Of a stretch of DNA of 5,462 nt, positions 1 to 5,462 are shown one piece after another. Position 1 is the first letter of the stretch, and every line of letters begins with the position of its first letter. The stretch is from Helicobacteraceae bacterium. Its GTDB lineage: Bacteria; Campylobacterota; Campylobacteria; Campylobacterales; Sulfurimonadaceae. The position numbers and the translations under genes were made by a program. The stretch lies in NCBI GenBank assembly GCA_027084065.1, contig JALWLR010000105.1, positions 1-5,462 of the forward strand. Reading direction: 5' to 3'. Below the pieces are notes generated by a model. The model saw only the letters and a program-made list of their open reading frames with translations, did no database searches and had not been told where the DNA came from.

Positions 1-478
1 GACGAAAAAAATTGACCTGATGCTTTTTCAGTGGCTTTTGAAAACGAAGTATTAAACGACCATTTTTCCAGTAGACCAGTTTTAGTTTGTTTGTCGCTCG
101 TACCGTCGGCTTTTTACTCTTTTTTGATGTTCTTTTTGTAGCGGTTTTTCGCTGAAGTGTTTTTTTTTGCTTGAGTTTTTTGGAATGAGGGCGTTTTTTT
201 AAAAAAAGTTCCAACTCTTTTTCATAGTTACGCACATCTATATGCAACTTTTTACCGCTTTTGACGATCCCTTGAAGTGCTTTTTTTCTTAACGTATCGT
301 TATTTTGCATCAATGCACGCAAGTAGAGGTTTTTGAAGTCATTGTAAGCCTCAAAAACATCGCTTTTTCGCTCAGAGCGAACGTGCGACTCCGCTCGCTT
401 AAGCAGTTGGGCATCAGTAAGTGCGAAGAGTGCCGCACTCCAAAAAAGCAGCAGAAGGAAAAACGCCCTTTTGAACAA
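1..478 (-). CDS. amiA: Probable exported N-acetylmuramoyl-L-alanine amidase, N-terminal part (runs off the left edge)
   Basis: This frame is open from a TTG at 478-476 to the window edge, giving 159 codons with no stop. Residues 1-19 look like a signal peptide: a short basic start (FKR), a hydrophobic run rich in Leu and Phe, then LFA/LTDA as likely cleavage region. Residues 20-93 are probably helical and charged. Residues 94-128 form a very Lys/Arg-rich linker. From about residue 131 the pattern KLVYWKNGRLILRF looks like the start of an AMIN-type beta domain, which targets periplasmic amidases to the wall. The zinc-dependent Amidase_3 catalytic domain that would prove the role lies outside the window. 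Identity therefore rests on the signal peptide, the AMIN-like start and gene order: in C. jejuni the amidase gene follows the same flavoprotein gene, as I recall. The family cuts the amide bond between MurNAc and the stem peptide, usually during cell separation. The TTG is the only plausible start; the first in-frame ATG (residue 57) would delete the signal peptide. Confidence 0.72.
   Translation of the reverse strand, partial: MFKRAFFLLLLFWSAALFALTDAQLLKRAESHVRSERKSDVFEAYNDFKNLYLRALMQNNDTLRKKALQGIVKSGKKLHIDVRNYEKELELFLKKRPHSKKLKQKKTLQRKTATKRTSKKSKKPTVRATNKLKLVYWKNGRLILRFQKPLKKHQVNFFR
160..207 (-). repeat. Homopolymer tracts in the amidase linker (A9 and T7A7 as read on the coding strand)
   Basis: The plus strand has nine T at 160-168, which is A9 in the coding strand, and T7A7 at 194-207, which is its own reverse complement. 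Both sit in the codons of the basic linker between the signal peptide region and the AMIN-like domain. In the sequence as given the reading frame passes through both without a break. Losing or gaining one base in either tract would lead to a nearby stop: TAA at 116-114 in one shifted frame and TAA at 84-82 in the other. Either would remove the AMIN and catalytic regions. Confidence 0.8.
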
Positions 479-494
479 ACGCTATTCGCCCTCT
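479..494 (-). promoter_or_regulatory. Ribosome binding site and short junction before the amidase TTG start
   Basis: On the minus strand AGAGGG (494-489) lies 10 nt before the TTG at 478-476, inside the last codons of the upstream gene. The spacing is rather long. The upstream stop TAG (484-482) and the codon CGT separate the two genes, and both genes are in the same frame. This is the only Shine-Dalgarno-like sequence near the predicted start, and it supports the TTG over any internal ATG. Translation is probably coupled to the gene before it. Confidence 0.55.
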
Positions 495-1573
495 GTCAGC
501 TTTTGCATAAGCTCTTTTACGGAGATGATTTCATTGAGCTTGTAGCCGTTACTACCTGAGAAGAAAAGTCCTGTTTCCATATTGCCATAATAGGCATCAC
601 TCAGACGGTCCGCTATACAAAAACCGACCTGTTTTGCCTCTTCGCCTCTGTGACACGGAGCGACACAGTTTGAAATACACTTAATTGCCGGTCCCTCTCT
701 TCTTTCGACCAAATCGGTCAAGTGCGTATGCACGCCACGTGCGGGATAGCCAACCGGAGATTTCATCAAGATGATGTCCTCCTCTTTTGCCTCAAGAAGA
801 ACATTTTTGAAGTTTTCATGAGCATCACACTCATGCGTACCGATAAATCGCGTACCCATCTGCACACCCTTGGCACCCTTTGCCAAAGCCGCTTCTATAT
901 CGTTTTTATCCCAGATACCACCTGCAGCGATAACAGGCATGTCGCCCCATTTTTTTGCCTCTTCTACAACCGGTTCTATCAGATTTTCAAGCTGATACTC
1001 CTCCATTGCACACTGTTCATAAGTAAAGCCTTGATGCCCACCGCTTTTTGGACCTTCTAAAATGACGGCATCTGGAAGACGATCATAACGCTTTTTCCAG
1101 CGCTTGCAAATGATACTGAGCGCTTTTGGAGAAGAGACGATAGGTACTAGTGCAACATCGGGATACCCTTCGGTAAACTCCGGCATATTTGTAGGAAGCC
1201 CTGCCCCGGTTATGATGATGTCTATCCCCGCTTCACACGCATCTCTTACCACACGACCATAATCGTTGATGGCATAGAGAATGTTTGCCGCAAGCGGTTT
1301 GTCCCCACAAATTTTTCGTGCATTGTCGATTATGGCGCGAAGCCCCTCTTTGGAGTAGAAGTTCGCTGCATCAAGCGGTCTGTCGGCTACAAGTTTTTGT
1401 GCATACTTTTTATCTTCATAGTACCCTGTTCCAACGGCACTGATAACTCCAAGACCCCCCTCTTTCGATACTGTCCCGGCTAGTCTGTCCCAACTAATGC
1501 CTACCCCCATACCACCTTGGACAATAGGCTTTTCGATTGTGTATTTTCCAATTTTCAAGCTTTCAAAACTCAT
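482..1573 (-). CDS. Nitronate monooxygenase (2-nitropropane dioxygenase) family FMN-dependent oxidoreductase
   Basis: This 363-residue protein is a complete TIM-barrel flavoprotein of the NMO/FabK-like family. The N-terminus has PIVQGGMG (residues 16-23), the usual first FMN loop. TGAG follows at 122-125 and GGHQG at 178-182, with the family's conserved His at 180. AAGGI (216-220) and KGVQMGTRF (235-243) are the phosphate-binding end of the barrel. The C-terminal part carries four cysteines at 299, 303, 307 and 319 (spacing CX3CX3CX11C), then a conserved-looking tail with GLFFSGSNGYK. Characterised members oxidise alkyl nitronates or, as FabK, reduce enoyl-ACP; this subgroup has no settled substrate, so I leave the symbol blank. 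The protein should be cytoplasmic. Its ATG overlaps the tyrS stop (TAATG), with AAAGG (1585-1581) 7 nt upstream, so it is very likely coupled to tyrS. The reaction is uncertain; the family is not. Confidence 0.9.
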   Translation of the reverse strand: MSFESLKIGKYTIEKPIVQGGMGVGISWDRLAGTVSKEGGLGVISAVGTGYYEDKKYAQKLVADRPLDAANFYSKEGLRAIIDNARKICGDKPLAANILYAINDYGRVVRDACEAGIDIIITGAGLPTNMPEFTEGYPDVALVPIVSSPKALSIICKRWKKRYDRLPDAVILEGPKSGGHQGFTYEQCAMEEYQLENLIEPVVEEAKKWGDMPVIAAGGIWDKNDIEAALAKGAKGVQMGTRFIGTHECDAHENFKNVLLEAKEEDIILMKSPVGYPARGVHTHLTDLVERREGPAIKCISNCVAPCHRGEEAKQVGFCIADRLSDAYYGNMETGLFFSGSNGYKLNEIISVKELMQKLTEGE

Positions 1574-2772
1574 TATTTTACCTTTACTTTCGCGAACTTT
1601 CTTTTGCCTACTTGCAAAATGTACTCACCGCTTTGAAGCTGTAACTGTTCGTCCGCTATTTTCTCTTTGTTTAGGCGTACAGCTCCTTGTTTGATGTCTC
1701 TTCTTGCCTGTGAAGTCGATTTTTCCAAACCAGCTTCGACAAGTGCTTTGGCTATCCATATAGGACCCTCAAGCTCTACTTCGGCAATATCGCTTGGAAT
1801 TTCACTTTTTGCATGTACGCGTTCAAACTCCTCTTTAGCCTTTTTCGCCGCCTCTTCGTCATGGAAGCGTGCCGTTATTTCAAAAGCGAGTTCCTCTTTG
1901 ACCTTTTTAGGGTGGAGAGTTCCCTCCTCTACACCCTTTTTCAGTGCTGCTATCTCTTCAAGACTCTTTTGACTCAGCAGCTCAAAATAGCGCCACATCA
2001 ATTCATCGGAAATGCTAAGCACCTTTGCGAACATATCGTTTGGATGTTCTGTGACACCGATGTAATTTCCAAGAGACTTGCTCATCTTCTGCACTCCGTC
2101 AAGTCCCTCCAAGATCGGCATCATAAGCACTGCCTGCTGTTTACCTACATCATATGCCTTTTGAAGTTGTCGTCCCATCAGTAAGTTAAACTTCTGATCC
2201 GTACCGCCTATTTCTATATCGCTTTTAAGATGAACACTGTCATAGCCCTGCAAAAGCGGGTATAAAAATTCACTAACGGCTATAGGAGTATTGGAAGCGT
2301 AGCGTTTGGAAAAATCATCACGCTCCAGCATACGCGCAACGGTCAAGTTTTGCGCTAGTGCAATCAATCCGCCTGCTCCAAGAGCTTCTAGCCAGCTTTT
2401 GTTGAAAACAACCTCCGTTTTTTCAGGATCGAGGATTTTAAAAGCCTGATCGGTATAGCTTTTTACGTTTTTTTCTATCTCCTCTTGCGTGAGCATCTTT
2501 CTTGTAGCACTTTTACCAGTCGGATCACCGATAGTTGCCGTAAAGTCTCCTATAAGAAACTGAATTGTCGCTCCATATTTTTGAAAAGCTGCCAGTTTTT
2601 GCAGTAAAACCGTATGCCCCAAATGCAAATCGGGTGCTGTCGGATCGAAACCGGCTTTGACGGTGTAGGTTTTACCCTCTTCAAAATAGTCCTGCAAAAG
2701 CTTCTCTATACGCTCTTTGTCTATTATTTCCGCTGCGCCGCGCTCTATTTCACTCAAAGCCTTCTTTATCAT
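1573..2772 (-). CDS. tyrS: Tyrosyl-tRNA synthetase
   Basis: This 399-residue class I aminoacyl-tRNA synthetase charges tRNA-Tyr with tyrosine in the cytoplasm, using ATP. The ATP-binding HIGH motif appears as HLGH (50-53), and the second signature is KMSKS (229-233). The tyrosine pocket is visible as YPLLQGYD (171-178), with Tyr171, Gln175 and Asp178, followed by GGTDQKFN (189-196). GFDPTAPDLHLGH leads into the active site, as is usual for the TyrZ-like subgroup. The C-terminus (about 345-399) is an S4 RNA-binding domain with SQARRDIKQGAVRLN at its core. The length is normal. The ATG lies 21 nt after the spoT stop; AGGA (2785-2782) is 9 nt upstream. A TAG directly touches the ATG, so nothing longer is possible in frame. 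The stop overlaps the next start by one base. I see no attenuator or T-box before the gene; expression should follow the operon. Confidence 0.97.
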   Translation of the reverse strand: MIKKALSEIERGAAEIIDKERIEKLLQDYFEEGKTYTVKAGFDPTAPDLHLGHTVLLQKLAAFQKYGATIQFLIGDFTATIGDPTGKSATRKMLTQEEIEKNVKSYTDQAFKILDPEKTEVVFNKSWLEALGAGGLIALAQNLTVARMLERDDFSKRYASNTPIAVSEFLYPLLQGYDSVHLKSDIEIGGTDQKFNLLMGRQLQKAYDVGKQQAVLMMPILEGLDGVQKMSKSLGNYIGVTEHPNDMFAKVLSISDELMWRYFELLSQKSLEEIAALKKGVEEGTLHPKKVKEELAFEITARFHDEEAAKKAKEEFERVHAKSEIPSDIAEVELEGPIWIAKALVEAGLEKSTSQARRDIKQGAVRLNKEKIADEQLQLQSGEYILQVGKRKFAKVKVK

Positions 2773-2793
2773 CTACTGTTATCCTGTATCGTC

Positions 2794-4950
2794 TTAGTTT
2801 GATTTATATGCGTCATCCGTGCGTATCATATGAATGACTTTTATTTTTTGCTCAATTTTACCACGAAGTAGATTAAGGTCTGCTTCGCCTGATTCGAAAA
2901 GTATTTCGCAGTAACGATAGTACCCTTCATTTCCTTCACTGAACTCTAGCGAAATGATGTTGATGTCCAACTTGGCAAGATAGGTCAAAAACTCTGCAAG
3001 CGCACCCTTTTTATTCTGCAATGAAACAATCACTTTATAATTAAAAAGATTTTTGTTATCCCATCGTAAAAAGAGCATCGGCTCATGATTGTGAATCTTT
3101 TTTTTAGCGACTTCACACATTTTGTGGTGTACATGCACAATGGATTTATCTAAGAAGCCGACAATCTCATCGCCGGATTTCGGATGGCAGCAGTAATCAA
3201 AAAGCACTTTGGAGATATGGGTTGGAGAGTGGATCTCTATATTGCTTAGATGATACTCTTTGAGCTTGAAACGATGTCTTGAGAGAAACTTTTTAAAACG
3301 ACTGTTTTGTCCAATGTCTTGGATGTAACGGTTTATCATCTCTTTGAGTTTATCAAGATCATAGGCCAAAGCATCTGCATTTTGACACCCTTTTTCCGCT
3401 AGCCACTCATTGACTCTGGTGTAATTGAGATTCATAATGGTTGCAAGGATATTCTTACCCACCATCGCATTGATCTCTTTGAGACGTGCGTTGCATACCT
3501 GCTTCATATTTGTCTTGGCTTTGGAAGTTTTAACCGCATCTATCCAGCTACAATGCGCATTTATCTCATCGCCTGTAACAATTTTCACTATATCTCCGTT
3601 ATGCAACTCACTTAAAAGCGAAACCCTGTTTTTGTTGATGAGCGCACTTTGGGCTTTGTTACCAATTTCTGTATGGACAGCATAAGCAAAGTCAAGAGCG
3701 ACCGCTCCGCGAGGTAGTGTGAAGACATCTCCTTTGGGAGAAAAAACGGTTATATCTTCGCTGTAGAGATCATTTTTAATCAGTGCATAAAAATCCTCAA
3801 TAGTCTCGCCTTGATACTGTAAATTATCAAGCCAATCAAGCTTGACATTCACACCACCGCTTTTGTATTTCCAGTGTGCAGCGACTCCCAACTCGGCGGT
3901 TTTGTGCATCTCAAAGGTGCGAATTTGGACTTCAAAGATGCCTTTATCGTGAAAAACGGTAGTATGAAGCGTCTGATAACCGTTATCTTTCGGCACGGCT
4001 ATATAGTCTTTAAACCTTGAAGAGAGCGGCTGAAAATGCAGATGCACAAGCCCCAAAACCTTGTAACAGTCCAAATCATTCTTAACTAAAATGCGTACTG
4101 CCAGCAAATCCAAAATCTCATCTATGGAGATGCCTTTACGCTGCATTTTCAAATAGATCGAATAGTGATGTTTTATACGTGAGAGTATTTCAAAATCCTC
4201 CTCGCTAAAACCGTTTTTAAGTAGCAAATGGGTCAGCTGCTCTTTGAAGTCATTAAGACGAAGCTCTATTTGATGGTAATTTTCTGCAAGATAGTGCTCG
4301 ATTTCACGCTTTTTTTCAGGAAACAAATAGCCAAAGCTTAAATCTTCCAACAGATTTTTTAAAAAAGAGATACCCAGTCTATGGGCAATAGGAGCGTAAA
4401 CAACAAGCGTCTCTTCCGATATACGTTTTTGTTTGTGCAAAGGGAGTGCATCGAGTGTGAGCATATTGTGTAGTCGGTCACAAAGCTTGACTACAAGTAC
4501 GCGCACGTCTCGTATGCTCGCAAGAAGCATCTTTCTAAAAGAGAGTGCGGATATAACAAGCTTTTCATCGGAGTTGGAGGGGATGAGCTCTTTGTCGCGA
4601 ATAGCGTCAATTTTTGTAAGCCCTTTTACAAGATGTGCTACGTCACTGCCATATTTTTCCTCTATTTCTTCAAGCGTCGTGTCGGTATCTTCTACGACAT
4701 CATGCAAAAGAGCGGCAACGACCATCGCTTCATCTGCACTGATAGCAGCAACAATAGCTCCTACTAAAATGGGATGGATAATGTAGGGCTCGCCACTTTT
4801 GCGCTTTTGTGTTTTATGTGCCTCTTTTGCAAAGGCAAGTGCATTTTCTATGGCATCTGTAGGTGTAATTTTCGAGAACAAAAAGTTCTCGGCATCTTCT
4901 ACAGTGTGAAGATGCTTTATACGCTGAATATCGACCTTGTCAAGAGACAA
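2794..4950 (-). CDS. spoT: Bifunctional (p)ppGpp synthetase/hydrolase (Rel/SpoT)
   Basis: This 718-residue long RelA/SpoT homologue makes and destroys (p)ppGpp, the stringent-response alarmone. The N-terminal HD hydrolase (about 30-190) keeps R50, H59, the pair H83/D84, E87/D88 and D158/N162, so hydrolysis should be intact. The synthetase domain (about 235-365) shows R258/K260, D281 and E340 in EVQIRT. It has RFKD at 312-315, the form found in bifunctional enzymes rather than the EFDD of synthetase-only RelA. TGS covers about 399-460, then a helical region, then a zinc-finger-like segment with C587, C588, H608/H609 and C612, and a C-terminal ACT domain (about 636-712). The start is TTG: it lies just after the rpoZ stop in the same frame, no ATG occurs before residue 76, and the hydrolase fold must begin near residue 30. 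A later TTG at residue 24 would also spare the fold but removes residues similar to known relatives. Ribosome-binding signals are weak. Confidence 0.96.
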   Translation of the reverse strand: MSLDKVDIQRIKHLHTVEDAENFLFSKITPTDAIENALAFAKEAHKTQKRKSGEPYIIHPILVGAIVAAISADEAMVVAALLHDVVEDTDTTLEEIEEKYGSDVAHLVKGLTKIDAIRDKELIPSNSDEKLVISALSFRKMLLASIRDVRVLVVKLCDRLHNMLTLDALPLHKQKRISEETLVVYAPIAHRLGISFLKNLLEDLSFGYLFPEKKREIEHYLAENYHQIELRLNDFKEQLTHLLLKNGFSEEDFEILSRIKHHYSIYLKMQRKGISIDEILDLLAVRILVKNDLDCYKVLGLVHLHFQPLSSRFKDYIAVPKDNGYQTLHTTVFHDKGIFEVQIRTFEMHKTAELGVAAHWKYKSGGVNVKLDWLDNLQYQGETIEDFYALIKNDLYSEDITVFSPKGDVFTLPRGAVALDFAYAVHTEIGNKAQSALINKNRVSLLSELHNGDIVKIVTGDEINAHCSWIDAVKTSKAKTNMKQVCNARLKEINAMVGKNILATIMNLNYTRVNEWLAEKGCQNADALAYDLDKLKEMINRYIQDIGQNSRFKKFLSRHRFKLKEYHLSNIEIHSPTHISKVLFDYCCHPKSGDEIVGFLDKSIVHVHHKMCEVAKKKIHNHEPMLFLRWDNKNLFNYKVIVSLQNKKGALAEFLTYLAKLDINIISLEFSEGNEGYYRYCEILFESGEADLNLLRGKIEQKIKVIHMIRTDDAYKSN
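4873..4891. repeat. Perfect 7-bp inverted repeat with 5-nt spacer inside early spoT
   Basis: CGAGAAC-AAAAA-GTTCTCG on the plus strand is a perfect inverted repeat lying about 60-80 nt into the spoT coding region, over codons for residues 20-26. In the mRNA it would form a hairpin with a U5 loop. It is not followed by a U-run on the coding strand, so it is not a standard terminator. A repeat of this size is expected about once or twice by chance in 5 kb, and no function can be claimed. Confidence 0.5.
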
Positions 4951-4958
4951 AGGAGCCT
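4935..4958 (-). promoter_or_regulatory. Weak ribosome binding region and stem-loop over the spoT TTG start
   Basis: Only AGG (4958-4956), overlapping the rpoZ TAG stop, stands before the TTG at 4950-4948, with a 5-nt spacer that reads CTCCT. That spacer resembles an anti-Shine-Dalgarno sequence rather than a binding site. From 4953 to 4935 the coding strand reads CCTTTGTC-TCTT-GACAAGG, which can fold into a 7-bp stem with one bulged T and a 4-nt loop. The start codon lies in its 5' arm. The fold is seen in the sequence; that it limits translation is inference. The likely route of initiation is reinitiation by ribosomes finishing rpoZ, 6 nt upstream. Confidence 0.45.
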
Positions 4959-5181
4959 ACTTTTTCTCAACAAAGCCTTTTATGGAAACAAGACCTTCGG
5001 CTATTTCCATTAAAGCAAGATCCGTCGGCTTGATCTCTTTTGCCGAAACGCTTAGCTTACTAGAAGCTCCGTTGACAAGTTCATCCGCTCTTTTTGCGAC
5101 TGCCAAAGAGAGCTGGTATCTGTCTAGTTCCGGATTTGCTTCAAGCACTTTTGCAGTAAGTTGTTCTATTTTTATATTCAT
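4957..5181 (-). CDS. rpoZ: DNA-directed RNA polymerase omega subunit
   Basis: This 74-residue protein is the small omega subunit, which wraps the C-terminal region of beta-prime and helps assemble and stabilise core polymerase. The family core is visible as DRYQLSLAVAKRADELVNGA (20-39), with the conserved Arg-x-x-Leu and AKRA elements. The helix ALMEIAEGLVSIKG (56-69) matches the ALREIEEGLI-type region of other omegas. It is shorter than E. coli omega (91 residues) but normal for Campylobacterota as I know them. The N-terminus begins NIKIEQL after Met and lacks the Ala-Arg-Val-Thr stretch by which E. coli omega contributes to a ppGpp site. The ATG has a strong ribosome binding site, AGGAG (5191-5187), 5 nt upstream, within the 14-nt gap after pyrH. 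It precedes spoT by 6 nt. The pairing of rpoZ with spoT is also found in E. coli, where gmk rather than pyrH comes first. Confidence 0.93.
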   Translation of the reverse strand: MNIKIEQLTAKVLEANPELDRYQLSLAVAKRADELVNGASSKLSVSAKEIKPTDLALMEIAEGLVSIKGFVEKK

Positions 5182-5195
5182 CGTTTCTCCTAAAA
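5182..5195 (-). promoter_or_regulatory. pyrH-rpoZ intergenic gap with strong ribosome binding site
   Basis: The 14-nt gap reads TTTT-AGGAG-AAACG on the coding strand before the rpoZ ATG. AGGAG (5191-5187) is the best Shine-Dalgarno match in the window at a near-ideal 5-nt spacing. This contrasts with the poor signal in front of spoT, so omega should be translated far better than SpoT from the same transcript. No promoter fits in so short a gap. Confidence 0.8.
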
Positions 5196-5462
5196 TTATT
5201 GTACTATCGAACAGTTTTCTCTGTTGTCGTTTTTAATGATGTCAAGCAAATTCCCCTCTTTGAACATATCACATACGATAATAGGCAATGAGTTGTCTTT
5301 TGCCAAAGCTATGGAGGTATCGTCCATGACATTGATGTGATCGTTTAAAGCCTGGTCATAAGAAAGAGTATCTAGCTTTTTCGCATCGGGGTATTTCTTT
5401 GGATCTTTATCATACACACCGTCTACTTTTGTCGCTTTTATGATGACCTCGGCTCCTATCTC
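5196..5462 (-). CDS. pyrH: UMP kinase, C-terminal part (start beyond the right edge)
   Basis: The frame is open from the window edge (5462) to TAA at 5198-5196, giving 88 residues of the C-terminal third or so of the usual 235-240. PyrH phosphorylates UMP to UDP with ATP; it is a cytoplasmic hexamer of the amino acid kinase fold, commonly activated by GTP and inhibited by UTP. The first visible residues, EIGAEVIIKATKVDGVYDKD, contain the hallmark KATKVDGVYDxDP segment that forms part of the ATP site. VMDDTSIALAKDNSLPIIV and FKEGNLLDII match the family's VMDxTA..L and F...GNL pattern near the end. An internal GTG at 5417-5415 (Val of VDGVYD) is not the true start, because the conserved sequence continues upstream of it to the edge. 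It is the first visible gene of the run, followed by rpoZ after 14 nt. Confidence 0.96.
   Translation of the reverse strand, partial: EIGAEVIIKATKVDGVYDKDPKKYPDAKKLDTLSYDQALNDHINVMDDTSIALAKDNSLPIIVCDMFKEGNLLDIIKNDNRENCSIVQ

Noticed and set aside
1..180. Apparent frameshift in the amidase coding region at the A9 run
   Set aside because: A first reading lost the frame at the A-run. A base-by-base recount gave one open frame from the TTG at 478 to the left edge, leading into a sensible AMIN-like sequence, so no frameshift is called.
194..207. T7A7 block as a promoter or bent-DNA regulatory site
   Set aside because: It lies in codons for Leu-Phe-Leu-Lys-Lys within the amidase gene. No -10-like element or gene start follows at a suitable distance on either strand.
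368..380. TCGCT-CAG-AGCGA hairpin in the amidase 5' region
   Set aside because: It has only 5 bp, lies inside conserved-frame coding sequence, has no adjacent signal, and is well within chance expectation.
4873..4891. Inverted repeat in early spoT as a terminator, attenuator or LexA-like box
   Set aside because: There is no U-run after it on the coding strand, and GAAC-N5-GTTC has the wrong spacing for the Bacillus-type SOS box. Stems of this size are expected by chance in a window this long.
305..5236. Plus-strand open frames (for example 305-559, 722-1060, 1813-2184, 4433-4786, 4937-5236)
   Set aside because: All lie opposite well-identified minus-strand genes. Their translations are Ser-, Phe- and Cys-rich without recognisable motifs, which is typical of antisense shadows.
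5196..5417. A separate 73-residue gene starting at the GTG at 5417
   Set aside because: The GTG is the Val in the conserved KATKVDGVYD motif of UMP kinase, and the frame stays open upstream to the window edge.
1..5462. CRISPR arrays, tRNA/rRNA genes, insertion sequences, phage or defence genes
   Set aside because: No regularly spaced repeats, cloverleaf-like sequences, transposase motifs or terminal repeats were seen. Nearly every base is in one of six housekeeping genes.

Overview
The window looks like a chromosomal segment from a free-living member of the Campylobacterota (a Sulfurimonas/Sulfurovum-type organism; the genus is a guess). Base composition is moderately AT-rich by eye. The proteins resemble their epsilon-proteobacterial counterparts. 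The gene order pyrH-rpoZ-spoT-tyrS-(NMO-family flavoprotein)-amidase is, as I remember it, the order in Campylobacter jejuni, and similar in Helicobacter pylori.

Layout: all six genes lie on the minus strand, so they read from the right edge to the left edge. They are packed almost without gaps. From 5462 down: the C-terminal 88 codons of UMP kinase (pyrH, 5196-5462, start outside the window); the RNA polymerase omega subunit (rpoZ, 4957-5181); a full-length bifunctional (p)ppGpp synthetase/hydrolase (spoT, 2794-4950, TTG start); tyrosyl-tRNA synthetase (tyrS, 1573-2772); an FMN-dependent nitronate monooxygenase-family protein (482-1573); and the N-terminal 159 codons of a probable exported N-acetylmuramoyl-L-alanine amidase (1-478, TTG start, end outside the window). 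Gaps between genes are 14, 6 and 21 nt, then a 1-nt overlap, then 3 nt. I see no terminator and no convincing internal promoter, so this is most simply one polycistronic unit whose promoter lies beyond 5462. No stretch longer than 21 bases is non-coding.

How the genes work together: rpoZ, spoT and tyrS form a growth-control group (polymerase subunit, alarmone enzyme, aminoacyl-tRNA supply). UMP kinase supplies pyrimidine nucleotides, the amidase remodels peptidoglycan, and the flavoprotein has no obvious link to the rest. SpoT keeps hydrolase residues H59/H83/D84/D158, the RFKD motif typical of bifunctional enzymes, and TGS, zinc-finger-like and ACT regions. It is probably the main alarmone enzyme of the cell.

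I found no new multi-gene system, mobile element, CRISPR array or RNA gene; this is conserved housekeeping DNA. The points worth a second look are local: the weak, structured start of spoT; an omega subunit without the N-terminal ppGpp-contact motif known from E. coli; a four-cysteine motif in the flavoprotein; homopolymer tracts in the amidase linker that could switch the gene off; and two gene junctions where an in-frame TAG is followed almost at once by a TTG start.
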